From assembly GCF_015645465.1 (NCBI RefSeq), contig NZ_JADOEL010000002.1, positions 310,001 through 374,000 on the forward strand: DNA of 64,000 nt, written 5' to 3'. The DNA comes from Herminiimonas contaminans. GTDB lineage: Bacteria; Pseudomonadota; Gammaproteobacteria; Burkholderiales; Burkholderiaceae_D. Every line of letters begins with the position of its first letter. Positions within the stretch are counted from its first letter, which is position 1. The notes under the pieces were generated by a model. It saw only the letters and a program-made list of their open reading frames with translations, ran no database searches and was not told where the DNA came from. The position numbers and the translations under genes were made by a program. Positions 40,885 through 49,839 of this stretch are shown piece by piece.

Positions 40885-41874
40885 ATGAGCATCCCCGCCC
40901 TTTATTTCGATGGCAAGACTTCGCGTGCGCATCAGGTCACGCTATCGGTAGAGGACGGGCACGCGACCATTACAGGCGATGCGGAACGTAGCTGTCCTAT
41001 CAGTGAGTTGCGAGTCTCCGAGCGTGCGCGCAACACCAAACGCAAGGTCACCTACCCCGATGAGGCTTATCTCGAGATAGCCGATACCGCCGCTTTCGAT
41101 GCGCTACTGGCGGATACCGGCCATCAGGATTCCTTTATCGTACGCATGCAGCAAAGCTGGCGTGGTGCGCTAACGGCAGTGGTGGCGACGCTGGTGGTGC
41201 TGACGCTGAGCTATCTGTATCTATTGCCGCTGGCCTCCGAAGGCATTGCCAAGATGCTGCCGGAAAAGGTAGAACGTTCCATCGGCAAAGGGATGCTGGA
41301 TTTCCTCGACAAGCAAATCTTCGCACCCAGCCAGCTACCGCAGGCACGACAACAGGCCTTGATCGAACAGTTCCAGCAGCTACAGCCGCCACGCGGAGAC
41401 GTGCCGGCTTACCGCATCCTGTTCCGCAAGAGCAAGATAGGCCCGAACGCATTTGCCCTGCCATCGGGCGAAATCATCATTACCGATGAATTGGTAAAGC
41501 TGATGAAAAACGACGAGCAAGTCATGGGAGTGCTGGCACATGAACTCGGCCATTTGCATGAGCGTCACCTGATGCGCCGGGTGGTACAGAGTTCGGCGAT
41601 AGCAGCTTTGACCACTGTCGTGTTTGGCGATGCATCAGCCATCGTGGCGAATATTCCGACCTTGTTGCTGGACATGAAGTATTCGCGTGATGCCGAGCGT
41701 GAGGCGGATGACTATGCAATTGCGATGATGAAAACGAACGGTATAGACCTGGCGCATATGGCAGGTGGCTTTGAACAGCTGCAGGCGGCGACCAAGGAAA
41801 GTACACCACCGCCCTATCTGTCCAGCCATCCGTCGACTGATGAGCGTATAGACCACATCCTCAAGTCACGTTAA
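40885..41874 (+). CDS. Membrane-anchored M48-family zinc metallopeptidase
   Basis: Directly follows the DUF898 gene (GTG at the stop codon, or ATG at 40885 as taken here). The N-terminal about 90 residues form a small beta-rich domain, then one membrane helix (LTAVVATLVVLTLSYLYLLPL), then a peptidase domain with LAHELGHLHERH (zinc His pair and catalytic Glu, near residue 220), EREADDYAIAMM (third ligand) and SSHPSTDERIDHI. Architecture is like HtpX/YcaL/LoiP relatives with the domain probably in the periplasm. Substrate unknown; operon context suggests work with or on the DUF898 membrane protein. Confidence 0.88.
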   Translation: MSIPALYFDGKTSRAHQVTLSVEDGHATITGDAERSCPISELRVSERARNTKRKVTYPDEAYLEIADTAAFDALLADTGHQDSFIVRMQQSWRGALTAVVATLVVLTLSYLYLLPLASEGIAKMLPEKVERSIGKGMLDFLDKQIFAPSQLPQARQQALIEQFQQLQPPRGDVPAYRILFRKSKIGPNAFALPSGEIIITDELVKLMKNDEQVMGVLAHELGHLHERHLMRRVVQSSAIAALTTVVFGDASAIVANIPTLLLDMKYSRDAEREADDYAIAMMKTNGIDLAHMAGGFEQLQAATKESTPPPYLSSHPSTDERIDHILKSR

Positions 41875-41896
41875 GCCTTTGCATTTGGCATGGACG

Positions 41897-41930
41897 AAAA
41901 AAAAGCTGCCCGAGGGCAGCTTTTTTATTT
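41897..41930. terminator. Bidirectional terminator between the M48 gene and efp
   Basis: AAAAGCTGCCC / GGGCAGCTTTT stem with A and T tracts on both sides, between convergent genes. Confidence 0.9.
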
Positions 41931-41941
41931 ACAGACGGTGA

Positions 41942-42517
41942 TTAGTTACGAACCACGCGTTTGTATTCATTGGTACGGGTGTCGATCTCGATCACGTCGT
42001 CCTGGCTCACAAACAGTGGAACCTGAACAGTGTGACGGTGTGCTTCAACCGCGTTTTCGATTTTCGCTTCTTTCAAAACGTTACCCGAAGTATTGCCTTT
42101 AACTGCTGGCTCCGAGTACACAACTTGACGTGCGATGGTGATAGGCAGTTCAACCGAAATTGCTTTACCGTCGTAGAAAACTGCTTCGCATTCCATACCG
42201 TCTTTCAGGTAGTGCAATGCATCGCCCAGGTTTTCTTCTTCGATTTCGTACTGGTTGTATTCTTCATCCATGAATACATACAGTGGATCAGCAAAGTACG
42301 AGTAAGTAACTGGTTTTTTGTCGAGAACAACAACGTCGAACTTGTCGTCACCGCGGAATACGTTTTCCATCGGGGTGTTCGTCAGAAGATTTTTCATCTT
42401 CCATTTGTATGTGAAGCCCGTGCGGCTAGAACCATTGACATCAGAACGCAACACGATCATAGGTTTGCTATCAACCATAATGATGTTGCCAACGCGAATT
42501 TCTTTTGCAGGTTTCAT
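41942..42517 (-). CDS. efp: Elongation factor P
   Basis: Binds between the P and E sites of the ribosome and rescues stalling at polyproline. At 191 residues it is the usual size, with a KOW-like domain and two OB domains ending in [16 protein letters not shown]. The tip residue is Arg32 (SSRTGF), not the Lys modified by EpmA in E. coli. Arg32 is the form rhamnosylated by EarP, and earP lies directly upstream on the same strand, so modification is expected. Confidence 0.98.
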   Translation of the reverse strand: MKPAKEIRVGNIIMVDSKPMIVLRSDVNGSSRTGFTYKWKMKNLLTNTPMENVFRGDDKFDVVVLDKKPVTYSYFADPLYVFMDEEYNQYEIEEENLGDALHYLKDGMECEAVFYDGKAISVELPITIARQVVYSEPAVKGNTSGNVLKEAKIENAVEAHRHTVQVPLFVSQDDVIEIDTRTNEYKRVVRN

Positions 42518-42643
42518 AAAAAGTGTACGTAAAAAGTGGGTTGCATAAAAATCATCGGTCGCCTCCCGCCCAACAGCGCCGTAAGCTCACGTTTGATCGA
42601 ATTCTAAATTAGCCGAGAATTATACCTTTTCTGGGCGCTCGAC

Positions 42644-43804
42644 TTAAGGCAGCGTAGTGGCAAATTTCAACAAATTTGACGCTAAATCGCCATTTTTCAG
42701 CATTTGGCGCTGCCAATCCGCTGATTTTTCCGTAATTTCAGCCATATCGGCCTCGACTGCAGCCCATACCGCGCCCCAGTCTGCCTGCTGTGCAGCACCT
42801 GGCACCTCTGCATGATTCCAGTACAACGAGAATGCCGCCAGGCTGGGCAAAGCCGCAATATAACGTTGCAAAAAGGCACGCAGCTTCTTGTGATGCAGAT
42901 TTTCATCCTGCGGATAGATATGCCAGACGAAGGGACGACCCGCCCATTGCGCGCGGACGAAAGAGTCTTCGCCACGTACGAAATTGAAGTCGCAAGCCCA
43001 AAGCAACTTGTCGTAATCCGGCTGCGGCACAAACGGCAACACCCGCACTGTCAGCGCACCACGAGTAGCAAAGGCACCGGCTTGCGCTTCGCTACCGAGG
43101 AAGGCTTGCACCGCTGCGGACGCCACACCTTCCGGCACCAGGCAACAAACCGGCTTCTGGCCGTTTTGCCAGACTTCGAATAATTCAGCGACTGGCGCAT
43201 ACGGATAACAAAACAGCGACACCTTGGTTGCCACCATCTCTTCTGCAGTGACACCAAAGCGCGCGAGGAAGTCAGCCATCGCGGCCGGATCAGCCTGGAA
43301 CTGCAAGCGTTCCTGCTCCAGCCCTGCTTCGCGCAGCAAGCCGCCGGTTTTATCGGTGAAACCGGGAAAGAAAAAATGCTTGGTCAGCGGCAGACGCGGA
43401 TGCGGTGAAGTCAGCGTATGGCAACCCTCAACCCACTCTTCCGCGGTCAGGCCTTCCAGATTGAACCAGCGCGGACGCGGCTCGCACTGCGCCATTGCAG
43501 CTATATAGTTAGGCGGGATGTCGCAGGCAAAGAATTCGATGACGATATCAGCGACATCCGCCGCAGTGTACTCGCCATCCTGGCTACGCCAGTGCCGTAT
43601 GGTGACGCCCGCCACTTGCTGCAGCTCGGCATCCAGCACTACTTCCGGGCAGATGCGCTGGAAGCTGGGCAGGTCATCAACCCACAAGGTGACGGAAATA
43701 TGGTGTTCTTGTTGCAGCTGGCGCGCGAGACGCCAGCAAATGCCGATGTCGCCGTAGTTATCGACGACACGGCAGAACAGATGCAAAGTTAATGGAGTAG
43801 TCAT
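42644..43804 (-). CDS. earP: EF-P Arg32 rhamnosyltransferase
   Basis: Transfers rhamnose from dTDP-rhamnose to Arg32 of elongation factor P. About 386 residues from MTTPLTLHLFCRVVDNYGDIG, an opening typical of EarP with the catalytic Asp residues in VVDNYGDIG. Further family blocks are CEPRPRWFNLEGLTAEEWVEG, TKHFFFPGFTDKTGGLLRE, WACDFNFVRGEDSFVRAQWAG and FVWHIYPQDENLH, the last two forming the nucleotide-sugar site. It lies 126 bases upstream of efp, same strand. dTDP-rhamnose synthesis genes are not in the window. Confidence 0.97.
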   Translation of the reverse strand: MTTPLTLHLFCRVVDNYGDIGICWRLARQLQQEHHISVTLWVDDLPSFQRICPEVVLDAELQQVAGVTIRHWRSQDGEYTAADVADIVIEFFACDIPPNYIAAMAQCEPRPRWFNLEGLTAEEWVEGCHTLTSPHPRLPLTKHFFFPGFTDKTGGLLREAGLEQERLQFQADPAAMADFLARFGVTAEEMVATKVSLFCYPYAPVAELFEVWQNGQKPVCCLVPEGVASAAVQAFLGSEAQAGAFATRGALTVRVLPFVPQPDYDKLLWACDFNFVRGEDSFVRAQWAGRPFVWHIYPQDENLHHKKLRAFLQRYIAALPSLAAFSLYWNHAEVPGAAQQADWGAVWAAVEADMAEITEKSADWQRQMLKNGDLASNLLKFATTLP

Positions 43805-43898
43805 GCTGCTGGCCAAAATTCAATCCCAGCATGATAGACGATGAGTCATGTGCTGCGCCCGAATATTCAAATATCGGGGACACAGCACACGAACTACA

Positions 43899-45452
43899 TC
43901 AGTGAGCACCAGCCGCATCAGCACCACCGCTGGCCTTGCTGCGCTTGGTAATCCAGATGAAGCCTATCAGGCACAGGAACATGATGGCCGACATCCAGAA
44001 CAAATCGGTCGCCGCCAGCGTGCTGGCCTGCACCGTCATCTGCCGGTCTATCACGGCCCAGGCCGCCTGCTCCGACATCCCGCGCGCCATCAGCGTATTC
44101 ACTGCCTGCGTGAAGGCCGGATTATGTGCACCGGTATATTCCGCCAGTTGCGCATGATGCAGGATGGTACGGTTATCCCACATGGTCGACATCACCGAGG
44201 TACCGATACCGCCGAACATGATACGGACGAAGTTGGACAAACCCGCCGCGGCCGGGATCTTGTCCGGCGATTGTCCGGACAGGATGATGGAAGTCAGCGG
44301 GATGAAAAACATCGCCATCGCCGCACCCTGGATCACGGTCGGGATCATCAGCGTCATCATGTCGACGTCCTGCGTGAACTGCGAACGCATGAAGAACACC
44401 AGCGAGAAGATCAGAAAGGCCGTGGTTGCGACCCAGCGCGCATCGATTTTCGGCAGCATCTTGCCGACAATAGGCGACAGGATGATCGCGAAGATACCCA
44501 CCGGCGCCATCACCTTACCGGCCTCGGTTGCGGTGTAGCCGATTTGCGTCTGTAACCACAATGGCAGGATCACCAGGCTGCCGAAGAACAAACCATAGGC
44601 CACGGAAATCGCAATCACACCGCCGCTGAAGTTCCGCCCCTTGAATAGCGACAGGTCGACCACCGGATGCTCTTCGCCTATTTCCCAGATCACGAAGTAG
44701 ATGAAGGTCACGACCGCGACCGAGGCCAGGATGATGATTTCACCCGAGTGGAACCAGTCCAGTTCCTTGCCCTTATCCAGCATCAATTGCAGCGAACCTA
44801 CCCACAGCACCAGCAAGACCAGACCGACCTTATCGATAGGCAGTTTGTAGGTTTTGGATTCGCGCTCTTTATAAATAGACCAGGTCGCCCATGCGGCAAA
44901 CAAACCGATAGGAATATTGATAAAGAAGATCCACGGCCAGGTGTAGTTATCCGAGATCCAGCCACCGAGCAGCGGCCCCATGATAGGCGCGACCAGCGTT
45001 GTCATACCCCAGAAGGCGAGCGCCATCCCGCTCTTGGCGGGCGGATAACTGGACAGCAGCAAAGCCTGCGACAACGGAATCATCGGGCCCGCCACTGCGC
45101 CCTGCAACACGCGCGCGGCAATCAGAATTTCTATGCTGGGAGCAAAACCGCACAGACAGGAAGCCAGCACGAATAACAGGATGGAGCCGATAAACAGACG
45201 TACCTGGCCTATGCGTTGCGTCAGCCAGCCGGTCAATGGAACCGAGATCGCATTCGCCACCGAGAACGAAGTAATCACCCAGGTACCCTGCTGCGGCGAC
45301 ACACCAAGGTCGCCGGAGATCGCCGGTATCGATACATTGGCAATCGATGAATCGAGCACGTTCATAAACACCGCCAGCGACAAGGCCAGCGTGCCGATAA
45401 TGAGCGGCGTGCCGCTCAGTGGCGGCAAGGCGGTACGGGGAGTGGCGCTCAT
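43899..45452 (-). CDS. emrB: EmrB-type drug efflux transporter (MFS, 14 helices)
   Basis: Proton-driven inner-membrane exporter, 517 residues with about 14 hydrophobic helices. DHA2 family motifs: FMNVLDSSIANVSIPAISGD in helix 1, WLTQRIGQVRLFIGS after helix 2, RVLQGAVAGPMIPLSQALLL and the proline/glycine motif C region WGMTTLVAPIMGPLLGGWIS. It is last in an operon marR-OMF-emrA-emrB and begins 3 bases after emrA, so it would work in a tripartite pump. Substrates are probably lipophilic or uncoupler-like but unproven. Confidence 0.94.
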   Translation of the reverse strand: MSATPRTALPPLSGTPLIIGTLALSLAVFMNVLDSSIANVSIPAISGDLGVSPQQGTWVITSFSVANAISVPLTGWLTQRIGQVRLFIGSILLFVLASCLCGFAPSIEILIAARVLQGAVAGPMIPLSQALLLSSYPPAKSGMALAFWGMTTLVAPIMGPLLGGWISDNYTWPWIFFINIPIGLFAAWATWSIYKERESKTYKLPIDKVGLVLLVLWVGSLQLMLDKGKELDWFHSGEIIILASVAVVTFIYFVIWEIGEEHPVVDLSLFKGRNFSGGVIAISVAYGLFFGSLVILPLWLQTQIGYTATEAGKVMAPVGIFAIILSPIVGKMLPKIDARWVATTAFLIFSLVFFMRSQFTQDVDMMTLMIPTVIQGAAMAMFFIPLTSIILSGQSPDKIPAAAGLSNFVRIMFGGIGTSVMSTMWDNRTILHHAQLAEYTGAHNPAFTQAVNTLMARGMSEQAAWAVIDRQMTVQASTLAATDLFWMSAIMFLCLIGFIWITKRSKASGGADAAGAH

Positions 45453-45455
45453 GGT

Positions 45456-46652
45456 TTAGTGTTTGGTTGTAGGCGCAGTGCTATTCAAATTGCTTGCAAT
45501 GATTTGCGCCACACGTGCCGTCGCCTGGCTACCAGCATCTTCAAACACTGCGGTCTGATACGCCGGTTGTTCACGCGGCGCCACAGTCGAAGTCAGCGAA
45601 GTACCTTCCGATTTCGCCACATCCACCTCTACCTGCATGGACAAACCTACACGCAAAGGATGTTCTTCCAGATCCTTGGGATCCAGAGTGATACGCACCG
45701 GAATCCGTTGCACCACCTTGATCCAGTTACCGCTGGCATTCTGCGTCGGCAACAAGGCGAACGCTGCACCGGTACCGGCCGACAAACCTGCTACCTTGCC
45801 GTGATACTTGATGCTGCTGCCGTATACATCTGAATACAGTTCCACCGGCTGGCCTATGCGCATCTTGGCAACCTGCACTTCCTTGAAGTTGGCATCTACC
45901 CACAGCGCATTCAAAGGCACGACCGACAACAAAGGCGTACCCGGTGCAACGCGCTGGCCAACCTGCACCGAACGTTTGGCGATGTAACCTGTGATTGGTG
46001 CGAGCAAGGTATTGCGCGACAAGGCCAGATAAGCTGCTTGTACCTGCGCTGCTGCACGTTGCACGTTAGGATGCTGTGCCACGGTAGTACCGTCAGTCAA
46101 CGCCTGGTTCGAAGTCAGCTGATCACGCGCAGCCTGCAAGGCTGACTCGGCAGCGATCAGTGCAGTACGCGCATGATCGAGATCTTCTTTCGCTACCGCA
46201 CCGGTGCCGCTCAATTCCTGGCGCCGCGCCAGGTCGTCACGCGCACGTGCTACATCGGCGACACGCTGGGTGACCGCGGCAGTCAAAGCACCGTTGTTGA
46301 CGAACAGGGTACGCACTTCACGTACGGTCTGTGCCAGCTGTGCTTCTGCCTGGTCCAGCGCGACCTTGGCATCGCTGTGATCCAGATCGACCAATGGCTT
46401 GCCTGCCTGTACCAGTTCGGTATCGTCGGCATGAATGGCAACCACCGTGCCGCTTACCTGCGGTGTTACTTGCACCACGTTACCGGCAACATACGCATCA
46501 TCAGTGTCTTCAAAGTGACGCGCGTAAATTGCCCACCACACTCCGTAGGCAATCAATAGCAAGGCCAGCAGAACCGACACCGCGATCAGGCGTTGGCGGC
46601 GCTTACCGTTGGTTTTAGGTGTTTCTGCTACTTCTGGGCTGGTGGTATTCAT
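45456..46652 (-). CDS. emrA: EmrA-type periplasmic adaptor of the efflux pump
   Basis: Membrane-fusion protein of 398 residues. One N-terminal membrane helix (LIAVSVLLALLLIAYGVWW), then YARHFEDTDDAYVAGNVVQV, the lipoyl/barrel-sandwich halves split by a long alpha hairpin (AKVALDQAEAQLAQTVREV), and the beta-barrel PLNALWVDANFKEVQVAKMRIGQPV. It overlaps the outer-membrane factor gene by 4 bases and is followed closely by emrB. Confidence 0.94.
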   Translation of the reverse strand: MNTTSPEVAETPKTNGKRRQRLIAVSVLLALLLIAYGVWWAIYARHFEDTDDAYVAGNVVQVTPQVSGTVVAIHADDTELVQAGKPLVDLDHSDAKVALDQAEAQLAQTVREVRTLFVNNGALTAAVTQRVADVARARDDLARRQELSGTGAVAKEDLDHARTALIAAESALQAARDQLTSNQALTDGTTVAQHPNVQRAAAQVQAAYLALSRNTLLAPITGYIAKRSVQVGQRVAPGTPLLSVVPLNALWVDANFKEVQVAKMRIGQPVELYSDVYGSSIKYHGKVAGLSAGTGAAFALLPTQNASGNWIKVVQRIPVRITLDPKDLEEHPLRVGLSMQVEVDVAKSEGTSLTSTVAPREQPAYQTAVFEDAGSQATARVAQIIASNLNSTAPTTKH

Positions 46653-48154
46653 GATGCACTTCTCACGGAGGTGGAAACGGTAGTTGAATTGGAATTGTCT
46701 TTATCGAGACCTTGCGCCTGTGCGTCAAAACCACCGCCCAGTGCCTTGATCAGGGTGATGCGTAAATCACTGCGACGTGCGCGCGAGTCGAGGTCTATCC
46801 GGCGTTGCGACAGCATCGTCATCTGCGCCGACAGTACCGGCAGCATATTGGTGGTGCCGACCCGTTCGCGTTGCTGTGCCAGCTGGTAGCTGTTGGCCGA
46901 TGCTTGCGTCGCCAACTGTTGCTGCTCGCTTTGCAGCGTAGCCGCACGCAGCGACTGCACCTGGTCCGCAACGTCATGCAGCGCTTCAGTCAGCGTCTGG
47001 TTATAGGTTGCAACCGAACCGTCATATGAAGCAACGCGTCCTTTCAGGTTGGCGCGCAGGCTGCGGTCAAAGATAGGCAGATAGATGGCAGGACCGACAC
47101 CGACGATGCCGCTGCTGCTTTTCAGCAGGTTGTTCAGGCCGAGGCTGGAGAAACCGGCAAAGGCCATGATGTTGACGTTCGGATAGAACAGGGTCTTGGC
47201 CGCATCGATATCACCTTGCGCCGCTTCCACATGCCAGCGTGCAGCGACGATGTCCGGACGACGTCCGATCAAACCCAGCGGCAATGCATCCGGCAAGGCG
47301 ATCGCGGTTTCAGATGGCAGATATGGCCGCTCGATTTGCAAGCCGCGATCCGGGCCCTTGCCCAGCAAGGCAGCCAATTGATTGCGTGTCAGTGCGATAG
47401 CTTCATTCAGTTGCGCGTTCTCTGCGCGCAGGCTGGCCAGGCTTTGTGTGGTTTGCTGGTTTTCACTTTGGGTACCGAGGCCGACTTTAAAGCGCAGTTG
47501 CGTCAGGCGCTGGATTTCAGCAGCCGCTTTCAATTGCTCCTGGTTCAAATCCAGTTGCCCGTATTGGCGCGCCAGTTGTACCCAGGCGCGTGCCACGGCA
47601 GTGGAAATCATCAGCCGCGCATTGTATTGCTCGGCTTGCGCCGCTTTTCCGGCCGACAAGGCACTGCGCAATTCAGCTGCATGCTTGCCCCAGAAATCGA
47701 AGTCATAGGAAAAATTCAGTGTCAGCTGATTATCGGACTTGTACTCACCGCCCAACGGAGGCGGGATGATGCCGTTTTCGGTATAGCGCTGATAAGTGCT
47801 GCTGGCATTCGCCGACCACGATGGCCGTGCACTCGCAGCGGCGACATCAGCTGCGGCCTGCGCACCTGCAACACGCGCGGCGGCAACTTGCAAATTGGGA
47901 TTACCGGCGATGGCTTCATCCACCAATGCCTGTAACTGCGCACCACCTATATTCTGTGCCCACGAAGCGTCGGGCCACTGTCCACCCTGCTGCGGCAATG
48001 AAGTCGCGCTGGCGTAATCAGTACTTTGCTGCAGCGTGGCGCTGGTCTCTATACCCTTGAAGCTGGCACAGGCACTCAGCAAAACGGCGGCGCAGCAAGC
48101 CGTCAGCAAACCGCGGAGCGGTAAGCGTAAACCCTGGGAGGAAGAAATTTTCAT
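46649..48154 (-). CDS. Outer-membrane efflux lipoprotein (NodT/OprM type)
   Basis: TolC-like outer-membrane channel for the EmrAB pump, 501 residues. A lipoprotein signal peptide ends in the lipobox LSAC. Two repeats of the outer-membrane-factor fold follow, seen in DASWAQNIGGAQLQALVDEA, NLQVAAARVAGAQAAADVA, the FDFWGKHAAELRSA strand and LGLIGRRPDIVAARWHVEAA, which is typical of the NodT group. First structural gene after marR (32-base gap), overlapping emrA. Confidence 0.94.
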   Translation of the reverse strand: MKISSSQGLRLPLRGLLTACCAAVLLSACASFKGIETSATLQQSTDYASATSLPQQGGQWPDASWAQNIGGAQLQALVDEAIAGNPNLQVAAARVAGAQAAADVAAASARPSWSANASSTYQRYTENGIIPPPLGGEYKSDNQLTLNFSYDFDFWGKHAAELRSALSAGKAAQAEQYNARLMISTAVARAWVQLARQYGQLDLNQEQLKAAAEIQRLTQLRFKVGLGTQSENQQTTQSLASLRAENAQLNEAIALTRNQLAALLGKGPDRGLQIERPYLPSETAIALPDALPLGLIGRRPDIVAARWHVEAAQGDIDAAKTLFYPNVNIMAFAGFSSLGLNNLLKSSSGIVGVGPAIYLPIFDRSLRANLKGRVASYDGSVATYNQTLTEALHDVADQVQSLRAATLQSEQQQLATQASANSYQLAQQRERVGTTNMLPVLSAQMTMLSQRRIDLDSRARRSDLRITLIKALGGGFDAQAQGLDKDNSNSTTVSTSVRSAS

Positions 48155-48186
48155 GATAGATCCTGCTTGATATTTTTTGAGCAGAC

Positions 48187-48687
48187 TTACTTGTCGTTTT
48201 TTTCTGCAACAGGGGTGTCACCGGCATTGCTATCGAGCAGTTTGCGTAACAGGCTTTTCAGGGTCGTCACTTCTTCCGCGCTGAAATCAGCAAAGCTTTG
48301 ATTCAGGACAACGGAGTACAAAGTAGGCAATTGCTCAGCCAGCGCCGCACCAGTTTCAGTCAGATGCAAATCAATGACACGCCTGTCATCACCACGTGGC
48401 TTGCGCACCAGCATGCCGCGCTTTTGCAAGCGGTCGACCATACGGGTCATGGAAGCAGAATCCAGGTAGAGCTCGCGCGACAACTCGGCAGCAGTCGAAA
48501 AATTACCGCTGGCCAGCATCATCACTACCGCACCCTGTGCTGACGTAATGTCATGTGCAGCCAGCTTGGAATCGACGCGTTTCGCCAGCTTGGTACGCGA
48601 ACGTGCCAACAGGTAACCCACGCTGTCTTCAATACAGTAGCTGCCGGGAGGAAACTTTTCTTTCACTTTTGTCATAATAGGGGTCAT
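48187..48687 (-). CDS. MarR-family regulator of the efflux operon
   Basis: A 166-residue winged-helix repressor, heading the efflux operon. Typical blocks: GYLLARSRTKLAKRVDSKLA, LTSAQ-like ITSAQGAVVMML, the recognition region AAELSRELYLDSASMTRMVDRLQKRGM and the wing RKPRGDDRRVIDLHLTETG. Several in-frame ATG codons near the start and no clear Shine-Dalgarno leave the first residue uncertain. A palindrome just upstream is a likely autoregulatory operator; MarR proteins of such operons usually respond to the pump's phenolic or lipophilic substrates. Confidence 0.93.
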   Translation of the reverse strand: MTPIMTKVKEKFPPGSYCIEDSVGYLLARSRTKLAKRVDSKLAAHDITSAQGAVVMMLASGNFSTAAELSRELYLDSASMTRMVDRLQKRGMLVRKPRGDDRRVIDLHLTETGAALAEQLPTLYSVVLNQSFADFSAEEVTTLKSLLRKLLDSNAGDTPVAEKNDK

Positions 48688-48691
48688 GTCA

Positions 48692-48711
48692 ATAACTGCA
48701 TAGGCAGCTAT
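48692..48711 (-). promoter_or_regulatory. Candidate MarR operator
   Basis: A near-perfect 20-base palindrome ATAACTGC-ATAG-GCAGCTAT (7 of 8 pairs), 5 bases upstream of the first marR ATG and next to a CATAAT -10-like hexamer. Size and place fit a MarR-family binding site. Confidence 0.5.
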
Positions 48712-48782
48712 TATGCCGAAAAGTTCAAAAACTTGCAGGGGACCGCAAAATCCATAGAAAACGCCCTGGGTAATACCTGAAT

Positions 48783-48819
48783 CTGATTGTTAGCTGCCGT
48801 CAACGACGGCAGGAATCAG
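48783..48819 (-). terminator. Hairpin at the end of the LysR gene
   Basis: A perfect CTGCCGTC / GACGGCAG stem with a 3-base loop, extended by outer CTGATT/AATCAG pairing; it begins at the LysR stop. T residues after it are few, so termination strength is uncertain. Confidence 0.55.
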
Positions 48820-49751
48820 ACGACTTCCTGATGCAGCAAGTCCTGGTAAAGCGCGTGCAGCATGCCGCCTTTGGTGAATTCATGCTTGATCCACTGCGTC
48901 ACCTGACCGGAAGTGCTTTGCTGGGTGGCGAGTAGCATATTGGAGTGCTGGCGCGGGTTCTGTACCTGCCGTTTGACGAGCGCGCCGCTTTTCACATGCT
49001 CAGCCACCAGGTAATCAGGCAGGAAACCAATGCCATTACCCAAGATCTGGCACTGACATTTGGCGTTGAAGTCCGGCACTTGTATCGCCTCCTGTCCGTA
49101 CAACAACCAGCCCACTTTCTTGTCGATGGTATCGGCGCTGTCTTTCACCGTGATGGCGGGATACAGGCGCAACTGGCTTTCCGCCAGCGGCTCGGTTTGT
49201 TGCGCCAGCGGATGGGTGGGCGCAATAACGAAGTCCCATTTGATGTACCCGATCTCGGCATAGTCTATGCCGCCGCCATCCATCAGGGTACCAGGCGCAC
49301 CGATTGCGATATCGACATTGTTATTGATGATGGCATCCCACACACCGTTGTAGACCTCGGTGGTGACGGCTATCTGGCAAGTCGGGAAATTCTTTTTCAG
49401 CGCCTGCAGCAAGAATGCAGTATGGCGTGGCGTATGCAGCAGGCTATTGATACATATCCTGATCTTGGCCTCTATACCCTGCTCCATGGTGTAGATACCA
49501 CGTTTGATGGCGTGGAACTCATGCAGCAACTCTTCGGCCTTACGGTAAAAATAAAAGCCTGCTTCGCTCAACTCGATATTGCGGGTGTTACGAATGAAGA
49601 GCGTGACCTCCAGGTAAGTCTCCATCCTCTTGATCGTATAGCTGACGGCAGAGGTCGTAATACCCAGCTCTTCAGCAGCCTTCCTGAAGCTGGCGTGTTT
49701 AACCACCGTTGTGAAGGTATGGAGGTTTTCTTCTGAAAAAATCGAGTTCAT
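48816..49751 (-). CDS. LysR-family regulator resembling AllS
   Basis: A 311-residue LysR-type regulator: N-terminal winged helix (FTTVVKHASFRKAAEELGITTSAVSYTIKRME) and a substrate-binding domain. The effector domain lines up well with E. coli AllS, activator of the allantoin-degradation genes: shared segments include GVWDAI, DIAIGAPGT, HPLAQQTEPLAESQLRLYPA, the VKDSADTIDKKVGWLLYGQEAI block and GNGIGFLPDYLV. It is the last gene of the carbamoyl-catabolism cluster, 88 bases after the carbamate kinase gene, on the same strand. It likely controls this cluster in response to a ureide or related compound; the effector is inferred. Confidence 0.88.
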   Translation of the reverse strand: MNSIFSEENLHTFTTVVKHASFRKAAEELGITTSAVSYTIKRMETYLEVTLFIRNTRNIELSEAGFYFYRKAEELLHEFHAIKRGIYTMEQGIEAKIRICINSLLHTPRHTAFLLQALKKNFPTCQIAVTTEVYNGVWDAIINNNVDIAIGAPGTLMDGGGIDYAEIGYIKWDFVIAPTHPLAQQTEPLAESQLRLYPAITVKDSADTIDKKVGWLLYGQEAIQVPDFNAKCQCQILGNGIGFLPDYLVAEHVKSGALVKRQVQNPRQHSNMLLATQQSTSGQVTQWIKHEFTKGGMLHALYQDLLHQEVV

Positions 49752-49839
49752 ACGGTCTCTGCAGGAAACTGCTATCGGGCTATCGGCGAAACAGGAAATC
49801 TATACTAACGCGTAGCTTACCTATCCCGCCGTTAAATCG

